Notes: generated by a model not told the origin, from the sequence alone. Shown: positions 35,501 to 46,045, counted from the stretch's first letter. The stretch: DNA of 64,000 nt from Salipaludibacillus aurantiacus (GCF_900111295.1 NZ_FOGT01000004.1:281970-345969), one strand, 5' to 3'. Translations and numbers: made by a program.

Positions 35501-36592
35501 GTGAGAAAGATTAAACCTGAGGATTTTCAGCGGGATTTACTGCAATGGTATGACGAAAATAAGCGGGACTTGCCCTGGAGGCGGGAACGCGATCCATATA
35601 AGATCTGGGTGTCTGAAATCATGCTTCAGCAGACACAGGTCGATACGGTGATCCCGTATTATCAACGATTTATGAGTTTATTTCCCACCGTAAAAGATCT
35701 GGCCGAAGCAGACGAAGAAACAGTTTTAAAGGCATGGGAAGGTTTAGGGTATTACTCACGTGCCAGAAACCTTCATTCAGCAGTGAAAGAAGTGAACAAC
35801 ACTTACGGAGGAGAAGTCCCTTCTTCGGAAAAAGACGTGAAAAGCCTTAAAGGTGTAGGGCCGTATACGGCCGGTGCAATTCTTTCCATTGCTTTTAATA
35901 TTCCTGCCCCTGCTGTGGATGGAAATGTGATGCGTGTCACCTCCCGTCTTTTGGCAATCTATGATGATATTGCTAAAGCCTCGTCTAGGAAAATATTTGA
36001 AGAAACAGCGATGGAACTGATTGATAAAGATCGTCCTTCAGATTTCAACCAGGCCTTAATGGAACTTGGGGCTCTCATCTGCACCCCTAAGAATCCGGCT
36101 TGCCTTATCTGCCCTGTCAATGAACACTGCTCCGCGCGTAAAGAGGGGGTACAGGACCTCCTGCCTGTTAAGTCAAAAAAGAAGCCGCCTAAAAAGATGA
36201 AGATGAAAGTGCTATTAGTGAAGGATGAAAATGACAGAGTACTAATTGAGCGGCGTCCTGATACAGGCCTGCTGGCTAAACTTTGGCAGTTCCCTAACAT
36301 TGAAGCAGAAACAGACGACCTGTCTGATTTAAAACGTCTTGGTGAATCATTAGGCCTTACCCTGGAATTTGAAAAGGAGAATGTTCAGGAAGTTAAACAT
36401 GTTTTCTCTCACGTGGTGTGGGAAATGGAAGTGTATAAAGGTTTTGTAAAGTCAGTACATAACGCTGAATTGTACGAAGAATCAGCGTTAAAACAATTTG
36501 TGGCCACGGAAGACATTAATTATTATCCTTTTCCTGTCTCACACCAGAAAATAATAGATGGCGCCCTGGCGAAAGGAGAGATGTACAAATGA
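35501..36592 (+). CDS. mutY: A/G-specific adenine glycosylase MutY
   Basis: 363 residues. Removes adenine mispaired with 8-oxoguanine. Catalytic E39 (SEIMLQQTQV), HhH KGVGPYTAG (about 117-125), D140 (PAVDGNV), iron-sulfur cysteines C194-x6-C201-x2-C204-x5-C210, and a C-terminal NUDIX-like 8-oxoG recognition domain (about 230-355). GTG start with AAAAGGAG upstream. Its stop overlaps the next start by four bases (ATGA), so the following SDR gene is translationally coupled. Confidence 0.95.
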   Translation: MRKIKPEDFQRDLLQWYDENKRDLPWRRERDPYKIWVSEIMLQQTQVDTVIPYYQRFMSLFPTVKDLAEADEETVLKAWEGLGYYSRARNLHSAVKEVNNTYGGEVPSSEKDVKSLKGVGPYTAGAILSIAFNIPAPAVDGNVMRVTSRLLAIYDDIAKASSRKIFEETAMELIDKDRPSDFNQALMELGALICTPKNPACLICPVNEHCSARKEGVQDLLPVKSKKKPPKKMKMKVLLVKDENDRVLIERRPDTGLLAKLWQFPNIEAETDDLSDLKRLGESLGLTLEFEKENVQEVKHVFSHVVWEMEVYKGFVKSVHNAELYEESALKQFVATEDINYYPFPVSHQKIIDGALAKGEMYK

Positions 36593-37347
36593 ATTTAAAT
36601 CTGGAAGGAAAAAAAGTCCTCGTCACAGGAGGTTCGAAAGGAATTGGGAAAGGCATTGCCGAAGCATTCACAGCTGAAAATGCAAAAGTAGGAGTGGTGG
36701 CACGCGGTGAGAAAGACCTTGAAAAAACGAGACAGGAACTTTCTGAAGTGGAAATATTTCAGGGGGATTTATCAAACGTAGAGGAGCGGAGCAGGGTTTT
36801 TCAGGAGTTTATAGATACATTCGGCACTATTGATATATTAATCAATAATGTCGGAGGGAGCAGTGGAGGCAGCAACCTCGAAACATCGCTGGAGCAGTTT
36901 GATGAAGCTATGCAGCTTAATTATTTCTCAGCTGTTCACTTCAGTCAGCTGGCCGCTCCATATATGAAAAAAGCCAATGATGGCGCTATTGTAAATATTT
37001 CTTCGATCTTTGGAAGGGAATCAGGAGGCAAGCCTTCCTATAACAGTTCTAAAGCTGCCATGATCAGTTTTACAAAATCCCTCGCAGACGAACTAGCCTT
37101 GGAAGGGGTCAGAGTCAACGGAGTGGCCCCGGGAGCTATTTTACACCCAACCGGCAATTGGCAAAGAAGACTCGACGAAGACCCAGAAAAAATTGAGAAA
37201 TTTGTAGAGGATCAGATTCCTGCCGGAAGGTTCGGTACAGTGGAAGAAGTGGCAGATGTGGTCGTATTCCTCGCTTCTGAACGGGCGAAATGGGTGATTG
37301 GTGCCACGCTTAATGTAGATGGCGGCCAGTCCAAGTCCAATTTTTAG
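36589..37347 (+). CDS. SDR family oxidoreductase
   Basis: 252-residue short-chain dehydrogenase. NAD(P) motif TGGSKGIG (about 13-20), NNVGG, catalytic S...Y-x3-K in ISSIFGRESGGKPSYNSSKAA, and the C-terminal VDGGQS. An N-to-C comparison places it with the generic FabG-like/glucose-dehydrogenase-like group; substrate unknown. It is not FabL, which is encoded at 40831. Coupled to mutY by a 4-base overlap; B. subtilis has the unrelated yfhR after mutY, so this is a lineage difference. Confidence 0.85.
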   Translation: MNLNLEGKKVLVTGGSKGIGKGIAEAFTAENAKVGVVARGEKDLEKTRQELSEVEIFQGDLSNVEERSRVFQEFIDTFGTIDILINNVGGSSGGSNLETSLEQFDEAMQLNYFSAVHFSQLAAPYMKKANDGAIVNISSIFGRESGGKPSYNSSKAAMISFTKSLADELALEGVRVNGVAPGAILHPTGNWQRRLDEDPEKIEKFVEDQIPAGRFGTVEEVADVVVFLASERAKWVIGATLNVDGGQSKSNF

Positions 37348-37404
37348 AAGAGCACAGAGAACAAAACTAAATACAGTTTGAATTTTGCTTCTTTGGCTGA
37401 AGCA

Positions 37405-37527
37405 CATAAGGTAGCGACGCCCGAGGGATTAAGCTCAGTCTGAAGATCCAATTAAACTAAGCTTCAGGCTGAGTTGAATTCAGCTGAAGGCAAGCCCCTG
37501 GGGCAAGCGTCACCTGACGGACTGAAA
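37405..37527. repeat. Dispersed intergenic palindromic repeat, copy C
   Basis: In the gap 37348-37767: TAGCGACGCCCGAGGGA ... TGAAGATCCA ... GCTGAAGGCAAGCCCCTGGGGCAAGCGTC. Internal palindromes: AAGCTCAGTCTGAAG ... CTTCAGGCTGAGTT and CCCCTGGGG. It shares TGAAGATCCA and the GCTGAAGxx...GCAAGCG end with copy B at 18.25 kb. Beyond it the gap has an AT-rich stem (ATTCCGAAGAAT/ATTTCTTCGGATTT near 37580-37620) and the promoter of the next gene. Confidence 0.55.
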
Positions 37528-37767
37528 TCACTGCTTTATTTTTAGTCCAAGGTAATCATCTTTAATTATAAAAGTTACTAGAATCCGAAGAATTATCTAA
37601 GATATTTCTTCGGATTTCTTAATGGCTACTATTCTTTTTCCCCTGCCTCTTTAGTAGCCTGTTCAACAAATAAAAAACCCTCTTATTTTTTCAAAAAAAT
37701 TAAATAAATTATCATTTCGTCACCCGAAATATGTTAAGATGATGAAAAAATAAAGGAGACTGTTGAT

Positions 37768-39381
37768 ATGACACAATCAGATGCTTTAAATTATCCTTAT
37801 TCATCACAGCGCATGGTTACATATGGGCGAAAAGGGATGGTGGCTACCTCCCAGCCTCTCGCAGCCCAGGCGGGACTAGACATAATGAAAAAAGGCGGAA
37901 ATGCCATTGATGCGGCCATTGCAACAGCCGCGTGTCTCACGGTAGTAGAACCTACTTCAAACGGAATCGGAGGAGACGCCTTTGCGCTCGTTTGGACGAA
38001 AAATAAACTGCACGGACTTAATGCAAGCGGGCCGGCCCCTCAAAATATTTCTATAGAAAAACTTAAAGAGCAGGGCATAGAAGACCTTCCGAAATTCGGG
38101 TGGACACCTGTCACAGTGCCCGGGGCCCCTGCAGCCTGGGCTGAACTCTCGCAAAAGTTCGGTAAGCTGCCTTTAAGTGAAACACTGGCACCGGCCGTTA
38201 ATTATGCAAAAGAAGGGTTTCCTTTAAGTCCGGTACTGTCTTACTATTGGGAGAAAGCAGCAAAAAATTTCGGGGAAATTTTGGAGCATGACATGTTCCA
38301 AAGCTGGTTTGATACCTTTGCACCTGGCGGAAGGGCTCCTAAAGCGGGAGAAATATGGAAGTCTCCCGGCCATGCTGAGACTCTTCAGGCAATTGGCGAG
38401 ACAAATGCCAAAGCTTTTTATAAAGGCGACCTGGCAGGTGCGATAGACACCTTCTCCCAAAAATACGGAGGGTACCTGCGTAAAGAAGACTTGGAGAAAT
38501 ATGAACCTGAATGGGTGACCCCTGTCAGCGTGAATTACCGCGGGTATGATGTGTGGGAAATCCCTCCAAACGGGCAGGGACTTGTAGCTTTAATGGCTTT
38601 AAATACTCTTAAAAATGATACGTTTAGCGTGAGAGAAAATGAGGAAACGTACCATAAACAAATTGAAGCGATCAAACTAGCATTTGCAGATGGAGAAAAG
38701 TATATTACTGACTCTGAGTATATGAGCCGTAAAACAGAAGATTTACTTAGTGACGCGTACGGAGAAAAACGCCGGGAGCTGATTGGGGAGGAAGCGATTC
38801 AGCCCGAGGCAGGTGATCCTTCTTCGAGCGGAACAGTTTACTTGTCAACGGCAGACGGCGAAGGGAATATGGTCTCATTCATCCAGAGTAATTATATGGG
38901 ATTCGGATCCGGTCTGGTTGTTCCCGAAACAGGAATTTCCCTGCAGAACCGGGGGCACAATTTCAGTCTTGACCCTTCTCACGACAACGCATTAGAAGCC
39001 GGGAAACGTCCGTTCCACACCATTATCCCCGGATTTTTAACAAAAGGAAATCACGCCGTGGGACCTTTCGGAGTAATGGGAGGATTTATGCAGCCGCAAG
39101 GGCATTTGCAAATGGTTATGAATACGGTGGACTTTGGCTTAAACCCTCAGGCGGCTTTAGACGCTCCCCGCTGGCAATGGATGAAGGATAAACAGGTTCT
39201 GCTTGAACCAAGTGTTCCTGCCCATATTGTTCATGCCCTTGAAGCAAGAGGACATGACGTGAAGCTTACTCATATCTCAGGCAGCTTTGGCCGCGGGCAG
39301 ATTATTTGGCGCGACCCTGTGACAGGCGTTCTGTGCGGCGGCACAGAAGCTCGTACAGACGGGGCTATTGCAGTTTATTAG
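37768..39381 (+). CDS. ywrD: Gamma-glutamyltransferase family protein (YwrD-like)
   Basis: 537 residues, Ntn-hydrolase of the gamma-glutamyltranspeptidase family. The autocatalytic nucleophile is T356 in SSSGTVYLS, so the large chain is about 1-355 and the small chain 356-537. GGNAIDAAIA, GIGGDAF and NRGHNF are family motifs. There is no signal peptide, unlike secreted Ggt, which fits the cytoplasmic YwrD type. The chromate-transporter pair follows after 15 bases, as ywrA-ywrB neighbour ywrD in B. subtilis, so this looks like one operon. Confidence 0.88.
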   Translation: MTQSDALNYPYSSQRMVTYGRKGMVATSQPLAAQAGLDIMKKGGNAIDAAIATAACLTVVEPTSNGIGGDAFALVWTKNKLHGLNASGPAPQNISIEKLKEQGIEDLPKFGWTPVTVPGAPAAWAELSQKFGKLPLSETLAPAVNYAKEGFPLSPVLSYYWEKAAKNFGEILEHDMFQSWFDTFAPGGRAPKAGEIWKSPGHAETLQAIGETNAKAFYKGDLAGAIDTFSQKYGGYLRKEDLEKYEPEWVTPVSVNYRGYDVWEIPPNGQGLVALMALNTLKNDTFSVRENEETYHKQIEAIKLAFADGEKYITDSEYMSRKTEDLLSDAYGEKRRELIGEEAIQPEAGDPSSSGTVYLSTADGEGNMVSFIQSNYMGFGSGLVVPETGISLQNRGHNFSLDPSHDNALEAGKRPFHTIIPGFLTKGNHAVGPFGVMGGFMQPQGHLQMVMNTVDFGLNPQAALDAPRWQWMKDKQVLLEPSVPAHIVHALEARGHDVKLTHISGSFGRGQIIWRDPVTGVLCGGTEARTDGAIAVY

Positions 39382-39396
39382 GAAGGTGTTTTCAAA

Positions 39397-39963
39397 ATGA
39401 AACAAGCTGAAATTTTTATGGCTTTTCTCCGTGTCGGCCTGTTAGGGTACGGGGGAGGGCCATCTTCCATTCCTCTAGTTCAAAGAGAGGCTGTTGAAAA
39501 ATATGGATGGTTAAACGACGATGAATTTGCTGATATTCTAGCCATCGGAAATACACTCCCGGGCCCTATTGCCACGAAAATGGCAGGTTACATAGGTTAC
39601 CGTGTATCTGGGATCACCGGGATGCTGAACGCCATTGTGGCTTCGGTTCTTCCTACTGTCATACTCATGATTTTTTTACTTGTTTCGTTATCATCATTCA
39701 GAGAGCTGACATGGGTTCAGGGAATGACACACGGCGTACTCCCTGTAGTTGCCGTTATGCTGGGCGCTTTAACATGGGGATTTGTCCAGAAATCAACGTC
39801 CGATCTGGGAGGGCTTCCAGCTATTCTTCTTATTATCGCTTCTGTCATTCTTATCCAATGGGCAGGACTCCATCCCGCTATTTTAATTGGTATTTTAATA
39901 ATATTTGTTCTAGTCAAACCTGTGAAATCGGAAGATAACGAAAAGGCAGGTGATAATGGATGA
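39397..39963 (+). CDS. Chromate transporter, short-chain subunit 1
   Basis: 188 residues, half-size CHR family protein (six membrane spans) with the signature FLRVGLLGYGGGPSSIPLVQREAV and ALAxGN-type LAIGNTLPGPIATKMAGYIGY. Pairs with the next gene; in B. subtilis the equivalent pair (YwrA/YwrB, ChrB/ChrA) confers chromate resistance only when both are present. Ribosome binding site GGAAGGTG. Confidence 0.9.
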   Translation: MKQAEIFMAFLRVGLLGYGGGPSSIPLVQREAVEKYGWLNDDEFADILAIGNTLPGPIATKMAGYIGYRVSGITGMLNAIVASVLPTVILMIFLLVSLSSFRELTWVQGMTHGVLPVVAVMLGALTWGFVQKSTSDLGGLPAILLIIASVILIQWAGLHPAILIGILIIFVLVKPVKSEDNEKAGDNG

Positions 39964-40490
39964 TCTATTGGGAAATATTTCTGGCTTTTTTCATCCCGGG
40001 CATTATCGGTTACGGAGGAGGCCCCGCAACCATTCCTTTAATTGAGTATGAAGTCGTACACAGGTACGGGTGGATGAGTGTAGAAGAGTTTGGAGAAGTT
40101 TTAGCCCTTGGGAACGCGCTCCCGGGCCCAATAGCAACAAAAATGGCGGGATATATCGGATTTGAGCAGGCAGGCATTCTCGGTGCTTCAGTCGGTTTGT
40201 TTGCTACTATAGCGCCCTCGTTAATTTTAATGATTATTCTCCTTGGCATTCTCTTGAAGTTTAAAGACTCTCCGAAAGTTAAGCTTCTCTCAGCTGTGGT
40301 AAGGCCCACGATTGCTGTACTGCTCGGTGTAATGACTTTTCGTTTCCTTCAAACATCTTATGTGGATAACGGCTGGATACAGACTGTCTTTTTAACCGTG
40401 GCCAGCTACATTTTACTTGAAAAAAGAAAGGTTCATCCTGCTTTTGTCATATTAGGGGCATTAATATATGGCGCACTCTTTCTCGGCTAA
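39960..40490 (+). CDS. Chromate transporter, short-chain subunit 2
   Basis: 176 residues, the second half-size CHR protein with FFIPGIIGYGGGPATIPLIEYEVV and LALGNALPGPIATKMAGYIGF. ATGA overlap with subunit 1 implies translational coupling and fixed stoichiometry. The two subunits should insert in opposite topologies to form one transporter. Ends five bases from convergent yfhS. Confidence 0.9.
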   Translation: MIYWEIFLAFFIPGIIGYGGGPATIPLIEYEVVHRYGWMSVEEFGEVLALGNALPGPIATKMAGYIGFEQAGILGASVGLFATIAPSLILMIILLGILLKFKDSPKVKLLSAVVRPTIAVLLGVMTFRFLQTSYVDNGWIQTVFLTVASYILLEKRKVHPAFVILGALIYGALFLG

Positions 40491-40494
40491 GCAC

Positions 40495-40719
40495 TCAATC
40501 AAAATGGAGGCGTGTGCCGCTTGTCCAGTCAGCTTCCATTTTCGGAAGTCCGCCGCGATCCATAATTTCAGTGACAATTTCCCTGTGAATCGTCACACCC
40601 TCCACACTTAAATAAGGAGATATTTGTTGAAAAAGCTGGTGGAAATAAGCCAGCTCTTTTTCTGTCCAGTCAGTTTTAGGCACCATTAAGAGCTCTGTCA
40701 TATCTCTTCCTACATACAT
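40495..40719 (-). CDS. yfhS: YfhS family protein
   Basis: 74 residues, the same length as B. subtilis YfhS and nearly alignable without gaps (MYVGRDMTELLMVPKTDWTEKELAYFH...IHREIVTEIMDRGGLP). YfhS influences spore development in B. subtilis by report; mechanism unknown. AGGAGGTG ribosome binding site. Conserved position next to fabL. Confidence 0.9.
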   Translation of the reverse strand: MYVGRDMTELLMVPKTDWTEKELAYFHQLFQQISPYLSVEGVTIHREIVTEIMDRGGLPKMEADWTSGTRLHFD

Positions 40720-40830
40720 TTTTTTTCACCTCCTGTTTTGTTTATTACGTTTTTAGTTTAACTACTGTAAAATGAACTTATTCAATACGCAGAAATGAAA
40801 CCAGCAATTTAAAAAGGAGAGCATGAATAA

Positions 40831-41592
<762 letters not shown>

Positions 41593-41662
41593 TTATTACA
41601 GTATAGAGCTCAGGATATTCTTTTTTCGGCTGGTTATATTAACTCATGTGGAGGTGATAAAC

Positions 41663-42004
41663 ATGAGAAACAACCAGCAGCAAAACCAATCCAGAACAAA
41701 CGTCTCCCGAGTAAGACAGCAAAATCAGCAGTCTGCTCAGGGAAGAAGCAGTGAGTTCGCAAGTGAAACTGATGCTCAGCAGGTAAGACAGCAAAACCAG
41801 CAGTCTCAGCAGGGTATTCAACAACAGCAACAGCAAAATCAGCAAAACGCTTCCAGAACAAATGCTCAACAAGTAAGACAACAAAATCAGCAGTCTGCCC
41901 AGGGACAGAGCTATGAGTTTGCAAGTGAAACTGATGCTCAGCAGGTAAGGCAGCAAAACCAGCAGTCTCAGCAGCGTGCTCAACAGCAGCAGCGTCAACG
42001 CTAA
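41663..42004 (+). CDS. sspE: Gamma-type small acid-soluble spore protein SspE
   Basis: 113 residues, very Gln/Asn/Ser-rich. Two GPR protease recognition sites EFASETDAQQV and repeats of VRQQNQQS, the exact style of SspE, the forespore amino-acid reserve. The ATG at 41663 has GGAGGTG before it; the in-frame ATG at 41648 overlaps that site and is not used. A third degenerate repeat (ASRTNAQQV) shows internal duplication. Confidence 0.94.
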   Translation: MRNNQQQNQSRTNVSRVRQQNQQSAQGRSSEFASETDAQQVRQQNQQSQQGIQQQQQQNQQNASRTNAQQVRQQNQQSAQGQSYEFASETDAQQVRQQNQQSQQRAQQQQRQR

Positions 42005-42033
42005 TTTTTTAAAAACGCTTTATAGTATTTAAA

Positions 42034-42080
42034 AAAAGGTGATTCAGGTGGACCTGCCGTTCTGCCGAATCACCTTTTAT
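42034..42080 (+). terminator. Rho-independent terminator after sspE
   Basis: AAAGGTGATTC ... GAATCACCTTTT hairpin with a branched GC-rich loop. Confidence 0.85.
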
Positions 42081-42290
42081 ATTAAAGTCACCTTAATTTT
42101 CCAAATATATCCGCTAAGAAGGCAAAAAACTGATTTATTAAGCAAGTCAGGCAATTGAAGGGTTTCTATTCATTTTAAAATACTGCAAACAATAGTATAA
42201 TAAATATGATAGGAAATAATCGCCTGTTGGGCGGTGAATCGAGTGTCTGGAAATTATCATCCGGTTATTAAACATGCAGGGAGGCAAAAA

Positions 42291-42755
42291 ATGAAATTCG
42301 GACGTAAACGGAAGGAGAAAAAGCTGAAGGCGGAACAGGAAGAAAGTGTGAAAATCATACCGGCCTCTTTGGAAGATGTACGCTCAGCGGTGAGCCGTTA
42401 TACTAAAGACTTAGGAGCAGGAATATCTCTTCGCAGTATCATATTGGATACTCATGAAATTGATTTTGAAATTCTGCATAAATATCTTGGCGGAAAACCG
42501 GACAGGGCTTTTTATATGTCTAAAGAAACCTTTGAAATTTTTGAGGAACCTGATTATCCAAAATATATTGATCAGTGCCAGATCGCCTGTGACCAGTATT
42601 TTCTGGAAACAGGAGAAGAGCCTGTGATACCTGGAGACCGCACTAAAAAAATTAGCTATTTCAAGCTGCAAAATTATCTTATCGAAAAACCTCCCTTCGA
42701 TTTGTATTTAGACCGTTATGACCGGATGGTCACCCATCGTAAGCAAACTGATTAA
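42291..42755 (+). CDS. DUF3939-like protein
   Basis: 154 residues from the ATG at 42291 (GGGAGG 6 bases upstream; the frame is open from 42234 without a ribosome binding site). A basic N-terminal tail (KFGRKRKEKKLK) precedes a compact alpha/beta domain: IIPASLEDVRSAVSRY, SLRSIILDTHEIDFEIL, FYMSKETFEIFEE. This resembles DUF3939 proteins of bacilli, unknown function; assignment from memory of the pattern. It lies just upstream of ygaC. Confidence 0.6.
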   Translation: MKFGRKRKEKKLKAEQEESVKIIPASLEDVRSAVSRYTKDLGAGISLRSIILDTHEIDFEILHKYLGGKPDRAFYMSKETFEIFEEPDYPKYIDQCQIACDQYFLETGEEPVIPGDRTKKISYFKLQNYLIEKPPFDLYLDRYDRMVTHRKQTD

Positions 42756-42834
42756 TTATAGAATAGCAGTTAGGCTATATTACTTTTTGTCCTGATACGG
42801 TGGGATTTGAAAGTACAGAGAAAGGAGCAGCATT

Positions 42835-43362
42835 GTGGATTTCCCTAAAGTAGGCAGCAACATTGAAGTTCAAAGTTACAAACATAATGGGCAACTCCAT
42901 CGTGTCTGGGAAGAAACCATTATATTAAAGGGAACGACTCAGGAAGTCATTGGCGGAAATGACCGGATTTTAGTGCAGGAATCCGATGGCCGGCAGTGGA
43001 GAACAAGAGAGCCGGCTATTTGTTATTTTACCGCTCATCACTGGTTTAACGTGATTGGCATGATCCGCAATGATGGTATTTACTATTATTGCAACCTCGG
43101 CACGCCCTTTACTTATGATTCAGAAGCGTTAAAATATATTGATTACGACCTGGACATTAAAGTGTTTCCCGATATGACTTATAAATTGCTGGATGAAGAT
43201 GAGTTTGCCTTACATAAAAAACAAATGAATTACCCTGACGCAGTAGAAGTTATACTGCGAAGAACTGTCGATGAGCTTGTATCGTGGGTCAGTCAGCAGA
43301 AAGGCCCGTTCGAGCCAGGTTTCATCGAATACTGGTATGAACGTTTTTTACAGCACCGTTAA
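42835..43362 (+). CDS. ygaC: Nucleoside tri-/diphosphatase YgaC (DUF402, Ntdp type)
   Basis: 175 residues, near-identical layout to B. subtilis YgaC (176). Text: [64 protein letters not shown]. The Staphylococcus homologue (Ntdp) hydrolyses nucleoside tri- and diphosphates with divalent metal; DIKV/DEDE acidic residues are the likely metal ligands. GTG start with AAAGGAG. Confidence 0.9.
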   Translation: MDFPKVGSNIEVQSYKHNGQLHRVWEETIILKGTTQEVIGGNDRILVQESDGRQWRTREPAICYFTAHHWFNVIGMIRNDGIYYYCNLGTPFTYDSEALKYIDYDLDIKVFPDMTYKLLDEDEFALHKKQMNYPDAVEVILRRTVDELVSWVSQQKGPFEPGFIEYWYERFLQHR

Positions 43363-43516
43363 ATGTGCGCGGCAGCAAATCAGTGTAAGAGAGCGGTCCC
43401 GGAAACAGGAAGGACTGCCTCTTTTTTGTTTAAGCAATTTAAACAGCTGAAGTGCGAGGAATAGTAGAACAGAGTTTATCTCGTTCCACGCCGCCTTAAG
43501 CAAGGGGATGTTAGTT

Positions 43517-45259
43517 TTGGACAGCATAAAACGATATATGAAGTTTGTTAAACCATACTGGAAAGAAATTATTATTACTGTCATCATCGGGATGTTAAAG
43601 TTTGGTATTCCACTGATCATACCGCTTATTCTAAAATATGTTATAGATGATATCATTGGCGCTGACGGAATGACAGCTAATGAACAGCTGAATCAGCTGT
43701 ACTGGCTTATGGGGATTGTCCTTTTCGTTTTTGTGGTGTTCCGTCCTCCAATAGAATACTACCGTCAATATTTCGCCCAATGGACGGGTAATAAGATTTT
43801 ATATGATATCCGTGACCAGCTTTTTAACCATTTGCAAAAATTAAGTTTAAAGTTTTATTCAAACAGAAAATCCGGGGAAATTATTTCAAGAGTCATCCAC
43901 GACGTTGAACAAACAAAGAATTTTATCATCACCGGCATGATGAACATCTGGCTTGATTTATTTACGATTGTCGTTGCGATCATCATCATGCTGACCATGG
44001 ATGTATGGCTGACTTTAATTGCGGTTTCCCTTCTCCCGTTCTACGGTCTCGCCATAAAATATTTTTACAGCCGATTACGTGATTTAACACGAAGGCGTTC
44101 CCAGGCTCTTGCAGAGGTTCAGGGACACTTGCACGAACGGCTCCATGGGATGAATGTGATTCGGAGTTTTGCTCTGGAAGATTATGAACAAAAGCAATTT
44201 GATGAACAAAATGGAAATTTTTTAACAAAAGCTGTAGACCATACGAAGTGGAACGCCAAAACATTTGCTGTGGTGAACACCATCACCGATATCGCTCCTG
44301 TACTCGTTATTGGAGTCGCAGGTGCCATGGTTATTCAAACAGGTCTGACGATCGGAACAATGGTCGCTTTTGTCACATACATGGACCGGCTCTACAATCC
44401 GCTGCGCCGTCTGGTTAATTCATCCACCACCCTGACACAGTCTGTCGCTTCGATGGACAGAATGTTTGAACTTGTAGATGAAGAATATGATATAAAAGAC
44501 AAAGAGGGGGCAGTCCCCTACTCATACCCTCAAGGAGAGGTCATTTTTGACAATGTAAGCTTCAGCTACAATGAAGGCGAAACTATCCTTAAAAACCTGG
44601 ACTTCAGGGTTGAACGCGGAGAAACCGTAGCCATTGTCGGAATAAGCGGCGGGGGTAAAAGTACGATTATGAGTCTGATTCCGAGGTTTTACGATGTTAC
44701 CAGCGGCCGTATTCTTATAGACGGGAAAGATGTACGCGAGTACCAGGCACGGTCCTTACGTGACAGAATAGGGATGGTTTTTCAGGACAACATCATTTTC
44801 AGTGATTCAGTTATGTTCAATATCCGGATGGGAAATCCGGAAGCCACAGATGAAGAAGTTTATGCCGCAGCCCGTGCTGCAAATGCCCATCATTTTATTC
44901 AGGACCTCCCGGAAGGCTACCATACAAATATTGGCGAACGAGGCGTCAAGCTCTCAGGCGGCCAAAAACAGCGTGTGGCTATCGCGCGTGTATTCTTAAA
45001 AAGCCCTGAAATCCTCATCTTTGATGAAGCAACGAGCTCGCTCGACTTAGAAAGCGAAAGCCTTATCCAGCAATCTCTTTTCCAGCTGGCAGAAGACAGA
45101 ACAACTTTTATAGTCGCCCACAGGCTATCCACAATCACCCATGCCGATAAAATTCTCGTCATAAATGATGGCGAACTCGCTGAAATGGGCAGCCACGACG
45201 AACTTATAAAAAAACAAGGCGCTTACTACAACCTCTTCCAAGTCCAGCAGCTGAATTAA
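43517..45259 (+). CDS. ygaD: ABC exporter YgaD (fused permease/ATPase)
   Basis: About 580 residues, a half-size type IV ABC exporter working as a homodimer. Six membrane spans (about 15-310), then the ATPase: Walker [11 protein letters not shown]-loop VFQDN, signature LSGGQKQR, Walker [12 protein letters not shown]-loop VAHRLS. Close to B. subtilis YgaD and BmrA/Sav1866. Start: AAGGGG directly abuts the ATG at 43508, so the TTG three codons on (43517), 9 bases away, is more likely used. Substrate unknown, multidrug or lipid. Confidence 0.9.
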   Translation: MDSIKRYMKFVKPYWKEIIITVIIGMLKFGIPLIIPLILKYVIDDIIGADGMTANEQLNQLYWLMGIVLFVFVVFRPPIEYYRQYFAQWTGNKILYDIRDQLFNHLQKLSLKFYSNRKSGEIISRVIHDVEQTKNFIITGMMNIWLDLFTIVVAIIIMLTMDVWLTLIAVSLLPFYGLAIKYFYSRLRDLTRRRSQALAEVQGHLHERLHGMNVIRSFALEDYEQKQFDEQNGNFLTKAVDHTKWNAKTFAVVNTITDIAPVLVIGVAGAMVIQTGLTIGTMVAFVTYMDRLYNPLRRLVNSSTTLTQSVASMDRMFELVDEEYDIKDKEGAVPYSYPQGEVIFDNVSFSYNEGETILKNLDFRVERGETVAIVGISGGGKSTIMSLIPRFYDVTSGRILIDGKDVREYQARSLRDRIGMVFQDNIIFSDSVMFNIRMGNPEATDEEVYAAARAANAHHFIQDLPEGYHTNIGERGVKLSGGQKQRVAIARVFLKSPEILIFDEATSSLDLESESLIQQSLFQLAEDRTTFIVAHRLSTITHADKILVINDGELAEMGSHDELIKKQGAYYNLFQVQQLN

Positions 45260-45267
45260 CAAGTGAG

Positions 45268-45293
45268 CCCCTTCAATGATGAAGGGGTTTTTT
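45268..45293 (+). terminator. Rho-independent terminator after ygaD
   Basis: CCCCTTCA / TGAAGGGG hairpin followed by TTTTTT. Confidence 0.88.
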
Positions 45294-45390
45294 GTGCGGG
45301 AATTCTGCAGTCTGAGGGTGTGGTGCGCACGGGCAAAAGGGAAGAGGGGAGGGAAAGGCGAGTGGGTAATTAGGAAGTCTGGAAGGGGAA

Positions 45391-45540
45391 GTGGGTGCTG
45401 CGTGGGTGCTACCGCAGTAACAGTCAAGTAACACCCATCAGCGGGGCACAGAGAAAACAGGAGAAAAAATGAGGAAAGCAGAGTGTTTCAGAGTGGGTGC
45501 TACGTGGGTGACACCGCAGTAACAGTCAAGTATCACCCAC
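45391..45540. repeat. Two copies of a GTGGGTG...CACCCA element
   Basis: 45391-45438 and 45493-45540 share GTGGGTGCT(G/A)CGTGGGTG, ACCGCAGTAACAGTCAAGTA and CACCCA. Each begins GTGGGTG and ends CACCCA(C), so the ends are inverted repeats. A diverged third copy is at 54564-54660 beside the second 92-bp array. No coding function. Confidence 0.75.
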
Positions 45541-45569
45541 TAGTGTAATTCGGAAAGAAGGAAAAGGTT

Positions 45570-46045
45570 AAGGTAGGTGCAACGCGTGTAGCAATCTTTA
45601 TCTGCGACGAGCAAGTGAAGCGGCGCAGGAGCACCAACAAATGTATCAGGAAGAAAAAGAGAGGAAACGCAAGCAAGAAGAAGCAAAAAAGGTAATTAAG
45701 AAGGTAGGTGCAACGCGTGTAGCACCAACAAATGTATCAGGAAGAAAAAGAGAGCAAACGCAAGCAAGAAGAAGCAAAAAAGGTAAATTAGAAGGTAGGT
45801 GCAACGCGTGTAGCACCAACAAATGGATCAGGAAGAAAAAGAGAGCAAACGCAAGCAAGAAGAAGCAAAAAAGGTAAATTAGAAGGTAGGTGCAACAGGT
45901 GTAGCACCAACAAATGGATCAGGAAGAAAAAGAGAGCAAACGCAAGCAAGAAGAAGCAAAAAAGGTAATTAAGAAGGTAGGTGCAACAGGTGTAGCACCA
46001 ACAAATGGATCAGGAAGAAAAAGAGAGCAAACGCAAGCAAACCGG
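45570..46045. repeat. Tandem repeat array 1 (91-bp units)
   Basis: Units begin (AAGGTAGGTGCAAC) at 45570, 45701, 45792, 45883 and 45974; units 2-5 are spaced exactly 91 bp and nearly identical. Unit 1 carries an extra 40-bp module (GACGAGCAAGTGAAGCGGCG). The last unit is cut off after AAACGCAAGCAA. Each unit has a hairpin GGTGCAAC/GTAGCACC and an A/G-rich part (AGAAGAAGCAAAAAAGG). 91 is not divisible by 3, so the long apparent frames across it are not conserved coding. From 45294 to 46176 there is no credible gene. Confidence 0.9.

Noticed and set aside
36589..37347. FabL assignment for the SDR gene after mutY
   Set aside because: It has Y-x3-K of ordinary SDRs; the real FabL with Y-x6-K and full-length similarity is at 40831.
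41634..41998. Two minus-strand Leu-rich frames over sspE
   Set aside because: Reverse reading of the CAG/CAA-rich sspE repeats; signal-like leucines come from Gln codons on the other strand.
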